The translations under genes and the position numbers were made by a program. The notes below the pieces were generated by a model. The model ran no database searches and was not told the origin of the DNA. It worked only from the letters and a program-made list of their open reading frames with translations. Positions 7,816 to 16,894 of a stretch of 64,000 bases of DNA are shown here, piece by piece. Position 1 is the first letter of the stretch. The number at the start of each line of letters is the position of its first letter. The DNA is from Cryobacterium tagatosivorans (GTDB lineage: Bacteria; Actinomycetota; Actinomycetes; Actinomycetales; Microbacteriaceae): NCBI RefSeq assembly GCF_004402215.1, contig NZ_SOEZ01000070.1, forward strand, positions 1 to 64,000. The letters are read 5' to 3'.

Positions 7816-9186
7816 TCAGGGGTTCGGCGGAGAATGTGGGATCGTCACGGTCACCGCAAAGCCGCCCTCGGGTCGGTTCGCCAGCCGTACTGTGCCGAGC
7901 GCATGCGAAACGATGGCCGAGACGATTGACAGGCCCAGACCGCTTCCGCCGTCGCTTCCGCCTCTCTGCTCGTCCGGCCGCGTGAATCGGTCGAACGCGA
8001 TGCCGATGAAACCTTCGGGCATCCCGGGCCCGGAGTCCTCGACGGTGAGTCGCAGTCCGGTCGGTTCCTGGAGCAGTCGCGCTCGCACTTCTCCTGATGG
8101 CGGAACCGCGCGCAGGGCGTTGCTGATCAGGTTGTCGATGACCTGGGCCAAATGCGTGGCTGAGATCGGGTAGTCGAGGTCGTCTGCCGTGTCGTCGACG
8201 TCAAATTCCACGTGAACGGACTTGTCGAGCGCCAGCACGCGTGCTCGGTCTGATGCCGCGACGAATTCCGCGACCAGCGCCTGCCAGGGGGCGCGCTGGA
8301 TGTCGTGCGTCGCGTCGAGCGTGGACAGTGCGAGGAGGTTTGTTGCCAGGCGGGACAATCGGTCGACGGATGCTTCGGCTGATGCCAGGTCTGCGGCGAG
8401 GGCAGTCGCGTCGCCCGCGCTCAGATGGGCAAGTTCGAGCTGGACCTTGAGCAGGGCAATCGGCGTTCGAAGCTCATGACTCGCGTCGGACACCATTTGC
8501 TTCTCTCGGGCTGCGGTGTCCAGGACGCTGGCAATGAAGTCGTTCAAGGTCGTGGCGAGGGCCGACAGTTCGTCGCGCGCCGGGCCCACAGGCAACAACT
8601 CCGACGACCCGCTCTCTCGCAGCGCCTCGGCGCGGCGGCGCATTCGTGCGACGGGCCGAAGCGCCGCCGTGGTCAGGAGCCAGGACGCCAGCCCAAACCC
8701 GGCCAGGAGCATCACGGCACCGACGATCAAGACATTCGTCACCTTCGTGACGACGATCGCCGTCAGGCGTTGATCCCGCGTTGCCACGACATGCCAGTCA
8801 CCGTCGGCTGTCGTGACCGTCCGAACGATCACCAGGTAACTACCCTGTGATTCCGTGATGAAATGTGATCCATCGTCCAGTCGCGTGAGGCTCCCGAGCC
8901 GGTGGGACAACGCGTCCGGAAGATTGCTGACCACCACGGCTCCGCCTGGGTCCACCACCGCGACGTGCTGTTCTCCGGCCGGAGGGTCGATTTGCGTCGG
9001 ATGCGTCTTGATGGCCGTCAGGTAGGGCGTGCTCGCGTCGTAGAGGAGCTTCTTGTCCGAGTTGATTTGGACCTGTTCTATCTGCGACCGGAACAGGACG
9101 GCCGCCGCCGTCAGCAAGACGGCAGCGACCAGGACGCTCCCGATGGTGATTCGCCACCGGATGGAGAGCCGGCGAAACCAGTTCAC
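7816..9186 (-). CDS. Sensor histidine kinase (OmpR-partner type)
   Basis: A 456-residue membrane kinase. TM1 is at about residues 12-32, an extracytoplasmic sensor region spans 33-145, and TM2 is at 148-172. A HAMP-like linker follows, then a HisKA domain with H237 in SDASHELRTP. The HATPase domain has an N-box (QVIDNLISNAL), a G1 motif DSGPGMP, an F-box (FDRFTR) and G2 GGSGLGLSI. It overlaps the upstream response-regulator gene by four bases and is almost certainly co-transcribed and co-translated with it. The signal sensed cannot be deduced. Confidence 0.92.
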   Translation of the reverse strand: MNWFRRLSIRWRITIGSVLVAAVLLTAAAVLFRSQIEQVQINSDKKLLYDASTPYLTAIKTHPTQIDPPAGEQHVAVVDPGGAVVVSNLPDALSHRLGSLTRLDDGSHFITESQGSYLVIVRTVTTADGDWHVVATRDQRLTAIVVTKVTNVLIVGAVMLLAGFGLASWLLTTAALRPVARMRRRAEALRESGSSELLPVGPARDELSALATTLNDFIASVLDTAAREKQMVSDASHELRTPIALLKVQLELAHLSAGDATALAADLASAEASVDRLSRLATNLLALSTLDATHDIQRAPWQALVAEFVAASDRARVLALDKSVHVEFDVDDTADDLDYPISATHLAQVIDNLISNALRAVPPSGEVRARLLQEPTGLRLTVEDSGPGMPEGFIGIAFDRFTRPDEQRGGSDGGSGLGLSIVSAIVSHALGTVRLANRPEGGFAVTVTIPHSPPNP

Positions 9187-9860
9187 TCGTCGACCTGGGC
9201 GAGGTAGCCCACGCCGCGCACGGTGACGATGGATACGTTGCTGTCTCGTGCCGACAGTTTCTTGCGAAGCGTGCTGACGTACTGTTCGACGATGTTCGCG
9301 TCGATGTGGGTGGCCGTCCCCCAGACCGATTCGAGGATCTCCTGCCGTGTCACCGGCTCTCCCAGCTGGGTGAGCAATCCCCGGAGCAGCATGAACTCAT
9401 TGGGGCTGAGCGAGAGCGAGCGTCCGCCGACCTGTCCTTTGCGCGACTGCGAATCCAGGGTCAGGTCCCCGGCGGTGACCTTGATCCACTGCTCGGCCGG
9501 GTCACGTCGGATGAGCGCCCGCAGTCTCGCCGCGAGCTCGGCGAAGCTGAACGGCTTTGTGAGGTAATCGTCGGCGCCGGCATCCAACCCGGTCACCCGG
9601 TCGTCGACCGCATCACGCGCGGTGAGCAGAAGCATGGGCATGGCGCTGCCGGTTTCCCGCACGCGCCGGCAGATTTCGAACCCGGACATGTGCGGCAGCA
9701 TCACGTCGATGATGGCCACGGCGAACTGCTCATTCGCCACATTGATCAGGGCGTCAACCCCGTTGGTGACGAGCACGGTCTCGTACCCCTCCGCCTGGAT
9801 GCCGCGCTCGAGCGCGAGGCCCATCTGGGGATCATCTTCGACAATCAGGATTGATTTCAT
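9183..9860 (-). CDS. OmpR/PhoB-family response regulator
   Basis: A 225-residue regulator. The receiver domain (residues 1-115) has the acidic pair EDD at 8-10, the phospho-acceptor D52 in AIIDVMLP, T in LLTARD and K in YLTKPF. The winged-helix domain (about 125-222) ends in the typical VSTLRKKL and VRGVGYL. TTG 9869 and GTG 9866 are alternative in-frame starts, but ATG 9860 opens with the family-typical MKSILIVEDD. It is first in an operon with the sensor kinase. CTTCA motifs at 9874, 9892 and 9901 (9-18 bp apart) upstream could be OmpR-type sites for autoregulation, which is weak inference. Confidence 0.92.
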   Translation of the reverse strand: MKSILIVEDDPQMGLALERGIQAEGYETVLVTNGVDALINVANEQFAVAIIDVMLPHMSGFEICRRVRETGSAMPMLLLTARDAVDDRVTGLDAGADDYLTKPFSFAELAARLRALIRRDPAEQWIKVTAGDLTLDSQSRKGQVGGRSLSLSPNEFMLLRGLLTQLGEPVTRQEILESVWGTATHIDANIVEQYVSTLRKKLSARDSNVSIVTVRGVGYLAQVDE

Positions 9861-9984
9861 TTCCACCAAGTTACTTCACGGACTCCCGGGGCTTCAGGGA
9901 CTTCACTGCATTCCTGTACAGAGTTACATCTCCGGAGGCCCGGTTTAACAGCTCGGCACAATCGGCGCCGCGGAGCATTGCCCT

Positions 9985-11502
9985 ATGACCGCCACCCTCG
10001 CCCGGAGCTCCGCCGAGACCCGTCCGGCCGGGGACCGGAGAACCACCGGCTGGCGCCTGCCCATCGGCCTGGGGCTGCTCGGTTTCGTTGCCGCGTTTGC
10101 GGGCTCGTGGGTCCCGTCCTTCTGGGGCGACGAAGCCGCGAGCGTGATGTCGGCCGAGCGCACACTGCCGTCGCTGATCGGGATGCTGAAGAACGTCGAT
10201 GCCGTGCACGGCGTCTATTACCTCCTCCTGCACTTCTGGATCCAGGCGTTCGGCGCGTCTGAGTTCTCGGTGCGCCTGCCCAGCGCGATTGCCGTCGGGG
10301 TCATCGTTGCCGGGACGTTCGTGCTCGGTCGGATGCTGCTGGGCAGGAACGCGGGCATCGTGGCCGCCGTCCTCTGCGCGGTGCTCCCGCGGACGAGTTT
10401 CATGGGGGCGGATGCTCGCTCCTACGCCCTCTCGACCGCGATCGCGCTCTGGATCACGATCTTGTTCCTCGTTCTCCTGCTGCACCGCTTCAGCACGAGC
10501 ACTCGCCACCGGCTCGCGTGGCTCGGTTACGCGGCCGGTATCGCCATCGGAATCTACGTCTTCCTCTATCTGGGACTGCTCCTGCTCGTGCACGGGGCCT
10601 TCCTCTTCAGCTCGCGGGCGTACCGCCGAAACCGCACATCGTGGTTGGCGGCGGCCGCCCTGGCGGTGGCACTGGCGCTTCCGATCGTGGCCGCGGGATA
10701 CGGACAACGCGGGCAAATCGCGTTCCTGGCGCATCGCAGTTACGCAACGGCGAGGTCGGTGCTGGTCACCCAGTGGTTCGGGAACCCGTTCCTGGCAACC
10801 GCGGGCTGGCTCGTGATCGCGGCCGCGATCGCCGGTGCTGTCCTGGCGTGGCGTCGACGGCCGGAGGTTTCCCCGCCGGTCCTGCTCGCAATCCTCTGGG
10901 TGATTCTGCCGACGCTCGTTTTGCTCGGCCTCAACGCGGTGACTCCCGCCTACAGCTTCCGGTACGTCTCCTTCTGCGTCCCCGGGGTCGCCATCGTGCT
11001 GGCCGCCGGCATCCGCACCTTCACCGGCAGGACCGTCCGGATTGCCGCGGTCCTGCTGCTCCTCGTCCTTGCCGTTCCCACCGACGTGGGCCAGCGCGGA
11101 CCATTCGCCAAGGACCGGGGGAGTGACCTGGCGGAGGTTTCCGCGCTCCTCGGCCAGGAGGCGCGGGCCGGCGACGCGGTGCTGTTCGACGAAACGACCG
11201 CCCCGCGGCAGCGTCCCCGGCTGGCGATGCACCTCTACCCCGGGGCGTTCGCGGGCCTGCGGGACGTCACCCTGAAGAGGCCATACCGGGCCCGAGGCGA
11301 GCTCTGGGATACGACATATCCGCTCGCGGATGTCGGGGCTGAGCTGGCGCCCGTGAGTCGAGTGTGGCTGATCGAGCTCACGGGGAGTCCGGACAATGTC
11401 GACGGGACCGACCTTCGCACCCTCGCCGGCGACGGCTTCGACCTGGTCTCAACCCAGATCGTCCATCGCACGATCATCTACTCGTTGGCCAGGCGCCCAT
11501 GA
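9985..11502 (+). CDS. GT-C fold membrane glycosyltransferase (GT39/ArnT-like)
   Basis: A 505-residue polytopic protein with about 10-12 predicted membrane segments. The first extracytoplasmic loop carries WGDEAAS near residue 47-53, the acidic D-E pair that is catalytic in polyprenyl-phosphate-sugar-dependent GT-C enzymes; GADARSYAL at about 138-146 is also typical. It probably transfers a sugar from polyprenyl-phosphate to an envelope acceptor outside the membrane. Its stop overlaps the next start (ATGA) of a GT2-GtrA protein, which probably makes and flips the lipid-linked sugar. A parallel module, with GtrA as a separate gene, lies at 42810-45744. Confidence 0.8.
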   Translation: MTATLARSSAETRPAGDRRTTGWRLPIGLGLLGFVAAFAGSWVPSFWGDEAASVMSAERTLPSLIGMLKNVDAVHGVYYLLLHFWIQAFGASEFSVRLPSAIAVGVIVAGTFVLGRMLLGRNAGIVAAVLCAVLPRTSFMGADARSYALSTAIALWITILFLVLLLHRFSTSTRHRLAWLGYAAGIAIGIYVFLYLGLLLLVHGAFLFSSRAYRRNRTSWLAAAALAVALALPIVAAGYGQRGQIAFLAHRSYATARSVLVTQWFGNPFLATAGWLVIAAAIAGAVLAWRRRPEVSPPVLLAILWVILPTLVLLGLNAVTPAYSFRYVSFCVPGVAIVLAAGIRTFTGRTVRIAAVLLLLVLAVPTDVGQRGPFAKDRGSDLAEVSALLGQEARAGDAVLFDETTAPRQRPRLAMHLYPGAFAGLRDVTLKRPYRARGELWDTTYPLADVGAELAPVSRVWLIELTGSPDNVDGTDLRTLAGDGFDLVSTQIVHRTIIYSLARRP

Positions 11503-12731
11503 CGCTGGAGAACCGGAAGGAGACGACCGTGGACGTTTCGGTCATAGTCCCGACATTCAATGAGGCCCCCAATGTGCGGGAACTCGTCGAACGCATCCAG
11601 GCGGCGGTGCACGGTCGGCCGGCCGAAATCGTGTTCGTCGATGACTCGAACGATGACACTCCGGAGGCCATCGAGCGAGCGGCCGCGTGGTCGGAGGTGC
11701 CCGTCCGGCTGATCCGGCGGGAGCAGCCGACCGGCGGGCTGTCCGGCGCCGTGATCGCGGGCCTGGCCGCGAGCCGCGGCGACTGGTGCATCGTGATGGA
11801 CGGCGATTTGCAGCATCCGCCGGAGGTGATTCCGGTGCTCCTGAGGTCGGGCGCCGAGCGCGACGTGGACGTCGTGGTCGCGTCGCGTCACGTCACCGGC
11901 GGATCGTCGGAGGGGCTGAGCGGGCGCGTGCGTCAGCTGGTTTCGGCTTCGGCGACCATTCTCACCCGGGCCATGTTCCCGTCGCGCCTTCGTCACTGTA
12001 CCGACCCGATGACCGGATTCTTCGCCGTCAGACGGTCATCGATCGACCTCGACAAGCTCCGGCCCCGCGGGTTCAAGATCCTGCTCGAGATCCTGGCTCG
12101 CAACACTCTCACGGTCGCGGAAGAGCCTTTCGTCTTTGCTGAACGCAAGGCGGGTGAATCGAAGGCCGACTTCCGGCAGGGAGTTCGGTTTCTCACCCAG
12201 CTCGCCTCGCTGCGGTTCGGGCGTCTGTCCGGATTCGCGCTCATCGGAGCGTTCGGCGCGGTGGGGAACCTCGCCATCATGGCCACCCTTCAGGCGGTCG
12301 GTATGTGGTTCCTGCTGGCGGCGACCATAGCCGCGGTGGTGACAATCTTCACGAACTTCCTGCTGCAGGAGCGGTTCGTCTTCCACGACCTCCGACGGGA
12401 GGGGCGACGCTTCCGGGCGCGCCTGGCGCAGTCGCTTGCCTTCAACGGCACGGAAACGGCCCTCCGCACATTCCTCCTCTGGCTGGTGGTCGTCTCGACG
12501 TCCATCGCCAGCGTCCCGGCGCAGGCAGCCCTCCTCACGGTCGGCTTCCTGCTGCGATTCGTCTTCCACGCCCGAGTGGTCTATCGGCCACGGCGCACCC
12601 GGCTCGTGCACGTCGATCTCGACGTTGGGCCCAAGGCGCTTGAGACCGCGCCAACGCGGCCGGCAGGTCTGCCGGCCATTTTGGCCCCCCGTCAAATTCC
12701 TAACTCAAGGTCCTCCAGATTCCTAACCTGA
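11499..12731 (+). CDS. GT2 polyprenyl-phosphate glycosyltransferase fused to GtrA domain
   Basis: A 410-residue protein. The N-terminal GT-A domain (about 10-235) has VSVIVPTFNE, VDDSNDDT and the DXD-type MDGDLQHPP; this is the dolichol-phosphate-mannose-synthase-like group. A C-terminal GtrA-type membrane domain (about 240-365, four segments) contains the family-like RFVFH twice. The enzyme would load a sugar on polyprenyl phosphate; GtrA domains are thought to help flip it. ATG 11499 overlaps the preceding stop; upstream frame-open sequence lies inside the previous gene and was discarded. The last 40 residues are unstructured and look non-conserved. Confidence 0.85.
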   Translation: MTLENRKETTVDVSVIVPTFNEAPNVRELVERIQAAVHGRPAEIVFVDDSNDDTPEAIERAAAWSEVPVRLIRREQPTGGLSGAVIAGLAASRGDWCIVMDGDLQHPPEVIPVLLRSGAERDVDVVVASRHVTGGSSEGLSGRVRQLVSASATILTRAMFPSRLRHCTDPMTGFFAVRRSSIDLDKLRPRGFKILLEILARNTLTVAEEPFVFAERKAGESKADFRQGVRFLTQLASLRFGRLSGFALIGAFGAVGNLAIMATLQAVGMWFLLAATIAAVVTIFTNFLLQERFVFHDLRREGRRFRARLAQSLAFNGTETALRTFLLWLVVVSTSIASVPAQAALLTVGFLLRFVFHARVVYRPRRTRLVHVDLDVGPKALETAPTRPAGLPAILAPRQIPNSRSSRFLT

Positions 12732-12779
12732 CTTGCCGCCTGCTGCGCTAACAGCGCCGACCCCACCCTCAGAATCTGG

Positions 12780-12804
12780 GATACTTCAAGCTGAGGGAGA
12801 ATCA
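12780..12804 (+). promoter_or_regulatory. Promoter -10 and strong RBS for the first kinase-like gene
   Basis: GATACT at 12780-12785 is a plausible -10. GAGGGAGA at 12793-12800 is a good Shine-Dalgarno sequence four bases before ATG 12805, which decides this start over upstream in-frame codons. Confidence 0.5.
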
Positions 12805-14040
12805 ATGTCGCTAGGCTTACCCGGCCACCTGGTCCAGGCAACGCTCAGCCGTGCCCTCGCCCGGGCCTCGCACTGGTTCGGCCTCGTCTGCCTCACCGGC
12901 GCCCTCGCCTCGGTCGTCATCCTCAGTCTCGTGAACGAGACCACCCGGCTCGGGCTCACGCTCCTGTCCGTGCTGGCCATGGGCGCCCTGCTCGTGCTGC
13001 TCGCCCGGCACCGCACCGTGCCGATCACCATCGCCTACCTGCTGCTCGGCACCGGCTGCGTCTACCTCTACACGGTCACCCTGCTGGGCATGCCGGGCGT
13101 CTTCCCGGCCTCGAACGTGTTCCTCGTCTCGCTGCCCAAGATGGCCATGATCATGGTCGGCGGGGCCGGGTCGAGCGCGTTCGTCGGCGTGCTCTGGAGC
13201 ACCCTCGGCTTCCTGCTCGCCGAGGCGACCGTGCTGCTGGCCGTGCTGCACACCCAGGTGCCGTACCGGCCCGACCTGTTCACCGTCTCCACCTACCTCG
13301 TGCTCGTCGGCGTCATGCTGCTCGACGGTTTTGCCCGGCGCACCGGCCGCACCGCCCAGCCGGCGATCCACCGGGCCGTGCGCGACGACTACGCCCGCCT
13401 GCTCCGCAACGACTTCGCCCACCGGGCCATCGCGCGCATGCACGACACCACCCTGGATCAGCTCGTCGCCCTCGCCCGTGCCCAGCCGGGCACGCTCCAC
13501 TCGCCCATGCGCGCGAGCATCCGCGACACCCTGCGCACCCTCAACGATGCCAACTGGCTGGCGGATGTCGACGCCCACGCCGCCGAGCGTCCCACCGGCG
13601 AAGACGCCTGGCTGGCCAGCGCGGTCTACACCGCGATCGACGGGTGCCGCGACCGCGGGCTGATGGTCGAGGTCTCCGGGGATCGCTCCGCGCTCGGCCG
13701 GCTCGGCCCGGATGCCGACCGGGAGCTCGGCCTGGCCGTGCGGCAGTGCCTGGTCAACGTGATCCAGCACGCCGGCATCGTCGCGGCCGAGGTGATCATC
13801 GACGCCGACGACGACAGCGTGTCGGTGATGGTGCAGGATGCCGGCCGCGGCTTCACCGAGTCGGAGAGCGGCCCCGACCGGCTCGGCCTGCGCCAGTCGG
13901 TGCGCCGGCGGATCGAGCGGCTCGGCGGCTCGGTCGCCGTGCTCTCCCGGCCCGGCGCCGGCACCTCCGTGCTGCTGACCCTGCCCGCGGCGCCCCCGTC
14001 CGCCGCGGCCGCCGAGCGGGACGAGCGGGTGGCGCCGTGA
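12805..14040 (+). CDS. Membrane sensor histidine kinase, HisKA_3-like, divergent
   Basis: A 411-residue protein. About five hydrophobic segments occupy residues 20-180. A dimerisation/phosphoacceptor-like motif MHDTTLDQL places a candidate H at 213, resembling the HDxxLQxL box of NarL-partner kinases. A HATPase-like C-terminus (about 295-400) has NVIQHA as N-box and DAGRGF as G1; the G2 motif is degraded (RLGLRQSV). Its stop overlaps the GTG of the next gene. It is the first member of a signalling cluster running to 19185, with the LuxR-type regulator at 16203 as the only visible output. Confidence 0.75.
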   Translation: MSLGLPGHLVQATLSRALARASHWFGLVCLTGALASVVILSLVNETTRLGLTLLSVLAMGALLVLLARHRTVPITIAYLLLGTGCVYLYTVTLLGMPGVFPASNVFLVSLPKMAMIMVGGAGSSAFVGVLWSTLGFLLAEATVLLAVLHTQVPYRPDLFTVSTYLVLVGVMLLDGFARRTGRTAQPAIHRAVRDDYARLLRNDFAHRAIARMHDTTLDQLVALARAQPGTLHSPMRASIRDTLRTLNDANWLADVDAHAAERPTGEDAWLASAVYTAIDGCRDRGLMVEVSGDRSALGRLGPDADRELGLAVRQCLVNVIQHAGIVAAEVIIDADDDSVSVMVQDAGRGFTESESGPDRLGLRQSVRRRIERLGGSVAVLSRPGAGTSVLLTLPAAPPSAAAAERDERVAP

Positions 14041-15356
14041 AGCTGGTCACCACCCGCACCGAGCGCCAGGACCACGGTCCGTCCCGGGCCACCCAGCAGC
14101 GCCTCGATCCGCTCGGAGCCCTCGCCGCGTGGCCGCTCGCCCCGATCATGGCCGCGATCACGGTCGGCTACGCCGTGCTCGCCACCATCCTCCAGGCCGA
14201 CCAGATCCAGAGCCCGCTCCTGGCCGCGCTCGCCGTCGTCGCGATGGCCGCCGCCGGCGCCGCGCTCGTGGCCGGCGCCCTCCCGGCGCGGGCGCCCTTC
14301 GAACCCGGCATGCACCTGCTCGTGGTCGGGCTGGCCCTCGCCGCGGCGCTGTTCGAACAGGCGAGCAAATGGGGGCACAACTCCCTCATCCAGGACGACT
14401 TCGGCCAACTCGGAATCGGCCTGCTGCTGCTCGCCCTCGCTCCCTACCGGCCGTGGCGCCAGATCGCGCTCTCCGGCATCATTGCCAGCCTCGTCGGCGG
14501 CGCGCTCGCGCTGTCCCAGGCCGCATACCTGAGCATCGTCGTCCCCTCCGGGGTCTACGCCGTCGTGGCGATGACCGTGGTGCTCTCCCCGGCGGCCGCC
14601 GGCGCCGCGTACTCGCGGCGCATCGTGCGCTCGATCCTGGCCTGGCAGGCGGATGCCCGCCGGGCGGGCGCGGAGCGCTCCGAGGAGACGCGCGGGCAGG
14701 TGGCCCAGGCAGTCGTCGACGAGCAGATCGCGACCCTCCGCGCCGGAGTCATCCCCTTCCTGACCGACGTGCTCGAACGCGGGGCGATCAGCCCCCGCGA
14801 CATCGAACGCGCCGGGGAGCTCGCCGCCGACGTGCGCCGGGCCCTCGTCGAGCAGGTCGACAGCACCTGGCTGGACAGCGTCGTCGCGCGCGAACGCGCC
14901 ACGCTCACCGAGCGCGGGCTGGCCCCGCTGCTCGTCGTCTCCGACGCCGACCGCCGTGCGACGGCGTTCGGCCCCGACCAGCGCGCGGCGACCGCCGCCC
15001 TGATCGGCGCGATCTGCGGCCTGCGCGGCTTCGACCCCGGCAGCCTGGTCGTGCAGGTCACCGGATCCGAGCGGCGCGGCCTCGGCCGCCTGCCCTACCG
15101 GGCGATCCCGGCCCGGTACAAGGAGCTGGTCGACCCGCGCCCGCGCGCCCCGCACGTCGACACCGTGACCGTGCAGGCCGGCGTCGACCTGCACGCGCGG
15201 CGGCTGCGGAGACTGCTCCGGCCCTACCTCGGCGTGCTCCGGGTGCTGTTCGTGCGCGTGCGGGTCAGCGTGCGGCATCCGCTCGTGACCGTTATCTTCG
15301 ATGATGAGCGGGTTCACACCGACCCGGACCTCGCCGAGAACGGACCCCCGCAGTAA
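14037..15356 (+). CDS. Kinase-like membrane protein without a recognisable ATPase domain
   Basis: A 439-residue protein starting at GTG that overlaps the previous stop by four bases. About six hydrophobic segments occupy residues 25-200. A soluble helical region follows, with DVLERGAISPRDIERAGEL then ADVRRALVEQVDSTWL; in layout it resembles the dimerisation and post-ATPase helices of the protein at 18154. I see no N-box or G1/G2 glycine motifs. The C-terminal ~100 residues are Arg-rich. I do not recognise the family. Its position between a divergent kinase and the rest of the cluster suggests a signalling partner or a pseudo-kinase. It overlaps tdk by one base (TAATG). Confidence 0.65.
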   Translation: MKLVTTRTERQDHGPSRATQQRLDPLGALAAWPLAPIMAAITVGYAVLATILQADQIQSPLLAALAVVAMAAAGAALVAGALPARAPFEPGMHLLVVGLALAAALFEQASKWGHNSLIQDDFGQLGIGLLLLALAPYRPWRQIALSGIIASLVGGALALSQAAYLSIVVPSGVYAVVAMTVVLSPAAAGAAYSRRIVRSILAWQADARRAGAERSEETRGQVAQAVVDEQIATLRAGVIPFLTDVLERGAISPRDIERAGELAADVRRALVEQVDSTWLDSVVARERATLTERGLAPLLVVSDADRRATAFGPDQRAATAALIGAICGLRGFDPGSLVVQVTGSERRGLGRLPYRAIPARYKELVDPRPRAPHVDTVTVQAGVDLHARRLRRLLRPYLGVLRVLFVRVRVSVRHPLVTVIFDDERVHTDPDLAENGPPQ

Positions 15357-16027
15357 TGGCCAAACTTTACTTCCGCTACGGCGCCATGAACAGCGGCAAG
15401 AGCACCTCGATGCTGCAGGCCGCGTACAACTATGAGGAGCGCGGCCACCGCGTGCTGCTCGCCAAGCCGTCGATCGACACGAAGGGCGACATGGGCATCC
15501 TGTCGCGCCTCGGCGTGGCCCGCCGGGTGGACTTCCTGCTCACCCCCAACGCGGATGCGCTCGCCCTGTTCCAGGAACACCGCGCGCAGACGATGGCCGA
15601 GTCGGGCCTCGACGTGAGCTCGCTGCTCGTGGACGAGGCGCAGTTCCTCACCGAAACGCAGGTCGACGACCTGCTCCGGATCGCGATCCTCGAAAACGTG
15701 CCCGTGCTGGCGTACGGCATCCGGACCGACTTCCAGACGGTCGCGTTCCCCGGAAGCCGGCGGCTGCTCGAGGTCGCGCACAGCCTCGAAGAGCTCAAGA
15801 CGATCTGCCGGTGCGGGCGCAAGGCCGTGTTCAACGGCCGCAGTATCGACGGGGAGTTCGTGTTCAGCGGCGACCAGGTCGCCATCGACGGGGCCGAGGT
15901 CACCTACGAGTCGCTCTGCGGCTCCTGCTACCTCGAGGAAAGCGGCGGTGTGCTGAACAACCGTCGCCGCGAAACCTCGCGCCGGGCGGACCCGGCGACC
16001 CGCGGGCCGGCTGAAGCCGCCGGCTAA
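15356..16027 (+). CDS. tdk: Thymidine kinase
   Basis: A 223-residue type II thymidine kinase that phosphorylates thymidine to dTMP in the salvage pathway. Walker A GAMNSGKST is at residues 9-17, the catalytic/Walker B region LLVDEAQF near 90-97, and the lasso-domain zinc ligands appear as CRCG near 152 and CGSC near 192. The C-terminal ~20 residues are a variable basic tail. Its start overlaps the stop of the preceding kinase-like gene, so it is probably translated with it although functionally unrelated. A long hairpin follows. Confidence 0.95.
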   Translation: MAKLYFRYGAMNSGKSTSMLQAAYNYEERGHRVLLAKPSIDTKGDMGILSRLGVARRVDFLLTPNADALALFQEHRAQTMAESGLDVSSLLVDEAQFLTETQVDDLLRIAILENVPVLAYGIRTDFQTVAFPGSRRLLEVAHSLEELKTICRCGRKAVFNGRSIDGEFVFSGDQVAIDGAEVTYESLCGSCYLEESGGVLNNRRRETSRRADPATRGPAEAAG

Positions 16028-16035
16028 CTGAGGAA

Positions 16036-16090
16036 GGGGCGCTCACCGCCGAGCCTCCGCCGGAAAGCGGTGGAGTGATGCGAGCGCCCC
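16036..16090. terminator. Long inverted repeat after tdk
   Basis: GGGGCGCTC (16036-16044) pairs with GAGCGCCCC (16082-16090), and a nested ACCGC/GCGGT pair extends the stem. There is no U-tract immediately after. It could be a terminator or an attenuator separating tdk from the regulator gene. Confidence 0.5.
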
Positions 16091-16175
16091 CGTCCCCCCA
16101 GGGTTTCCCCGCTTTTAGCCTAGGGAACCGGCCAAGTGCGCAAAAGCCGTTACTTTTGGGGGCAGGACGTAGGAG

Positions 16176-16198
16176 TAGTGTGCAAACAGGGGGGAAGG
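16176..16198 (+). promoter_or_regulatory. -10 box and RBS of the LuxR-type regulator
   Basis: TAGTGT at 16176-16181 matches the TANNNT -10. A purine-rich GGGGGGAAGG ending at 16198 is the Shine-Dalgarno sequence for ATG 16203. The regulator therefore has its own promoter inside the cluster. Confidence 0.5.
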
Positions 16199-16202
16199 TC
16201 GA

Positions 16203-16856
16203 ATGTCGCAATACCGGGTGGCCCTCATCGACGATCATGAGATCGTCGCCCACGGTTTCGCGAACCTGTTCGCGACCATCCCCGAGATCGAGGTCGTGGC
16301 GACCGTCACGACCGTGACCGACCTCCTGGCGTCGCCCGCCGCCGCCGAGTGCATCGCCCTGGTCATCCTCGACCTGCGCCTCTCCGACGGCTCCACGGTC
16401 ACCGGCAACGTCGAGCGACTCCGGGCCGCCGGAGCGCAGGTGCTCGCCTTCACCGGCGGCGACGACGCCCAGCTGATGCGGTTCGCCGCCCGCAGCGGCG
16501 TGCTCGGTGTGGTGCGCAAGTCGGAGTCGGTCGGCGTGCTGCTCGACGCCGTCACCCGCGCCGCCGCGGGGGAGACGATCGCGTCGACCGAGTGGGCTGC
16601 CGCCCTCGACGGTGACCCCGACCTGTCCGACGCCGGGCTGAGCCCGCGCGAGCGGGAGGTGCTCTCGCTCTACGCCGCCGGCGCGAAGGCGCCGCTCGTT
16701 GCTTCGCACACCGGCCTGTCCGAGCTGACCGTGATCGATTACATCCGTCGCGTGCGCTCGAAGTACGAGCGGGTGGGCCGGCCCGCCAACACCAAGATCG
16801 ACCTCTACATTCGCGCCCTGGAAGACGGCATCCTGCCGATCCCCGGCAAGTCGTGA
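16203..16856 (+). CDS. NarL/LuxR-family response regulator
   Basis: A 217-residue regulator. The receiver domain (residues 4-120) has acidic D10-D11, phospho-acceptor D57 in VILDLRLSDG, T in LAFTGG and K in VVRKSES. A LuxR-type helix-turn-helix (about 143-205) begins LSPREREVLSLYAAG and contains a recognition-helix region ELTVIDYIRRVRSKY. It is followed by the kinase at 16895 and is probably its partner. It is the only DNA-binding output within a cluster that holds four kinase-like membrane proteins. Confidence 0.92.
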   Translation: MSQYRVALIDDHEIVAHGFANLFATIPEIEVVATVTTVTDLLASPAAAECIALVILDLRLSDGSTVTGNVERLRAAGAQVLAFTGGDDAQLMRFAARSGVLGVVRKSESVGVLLDAVTRAAAGETIASTEWAAALDGDPDLSDAGLSPREREVLSLYAAGAKAPLVASHTGLSELTVIDYIRRVRSKYERVGRPANTKIDLYIRALEDGILPIPGKS

Positions 16857-16894
16857 CCGCGCCGTCGTGATCGCTCCATCGTGACCGTGCCATC

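Noticed and set aside
9871-11232. 453-residue minus-strand frame opposite the GT-C gene
   Set aside because: No family motifs, low-complexity composition, and a clear membrane enzyme is on the other strand.
13644-14036. 131 extra N-terminal residues on the kinase-like gene at 14037
   Set aside because: The upstream part lies entirely inside the previous kinase gene in another frame and is Arg-rich; GTG 14037 with a four-base overlap is preferred.
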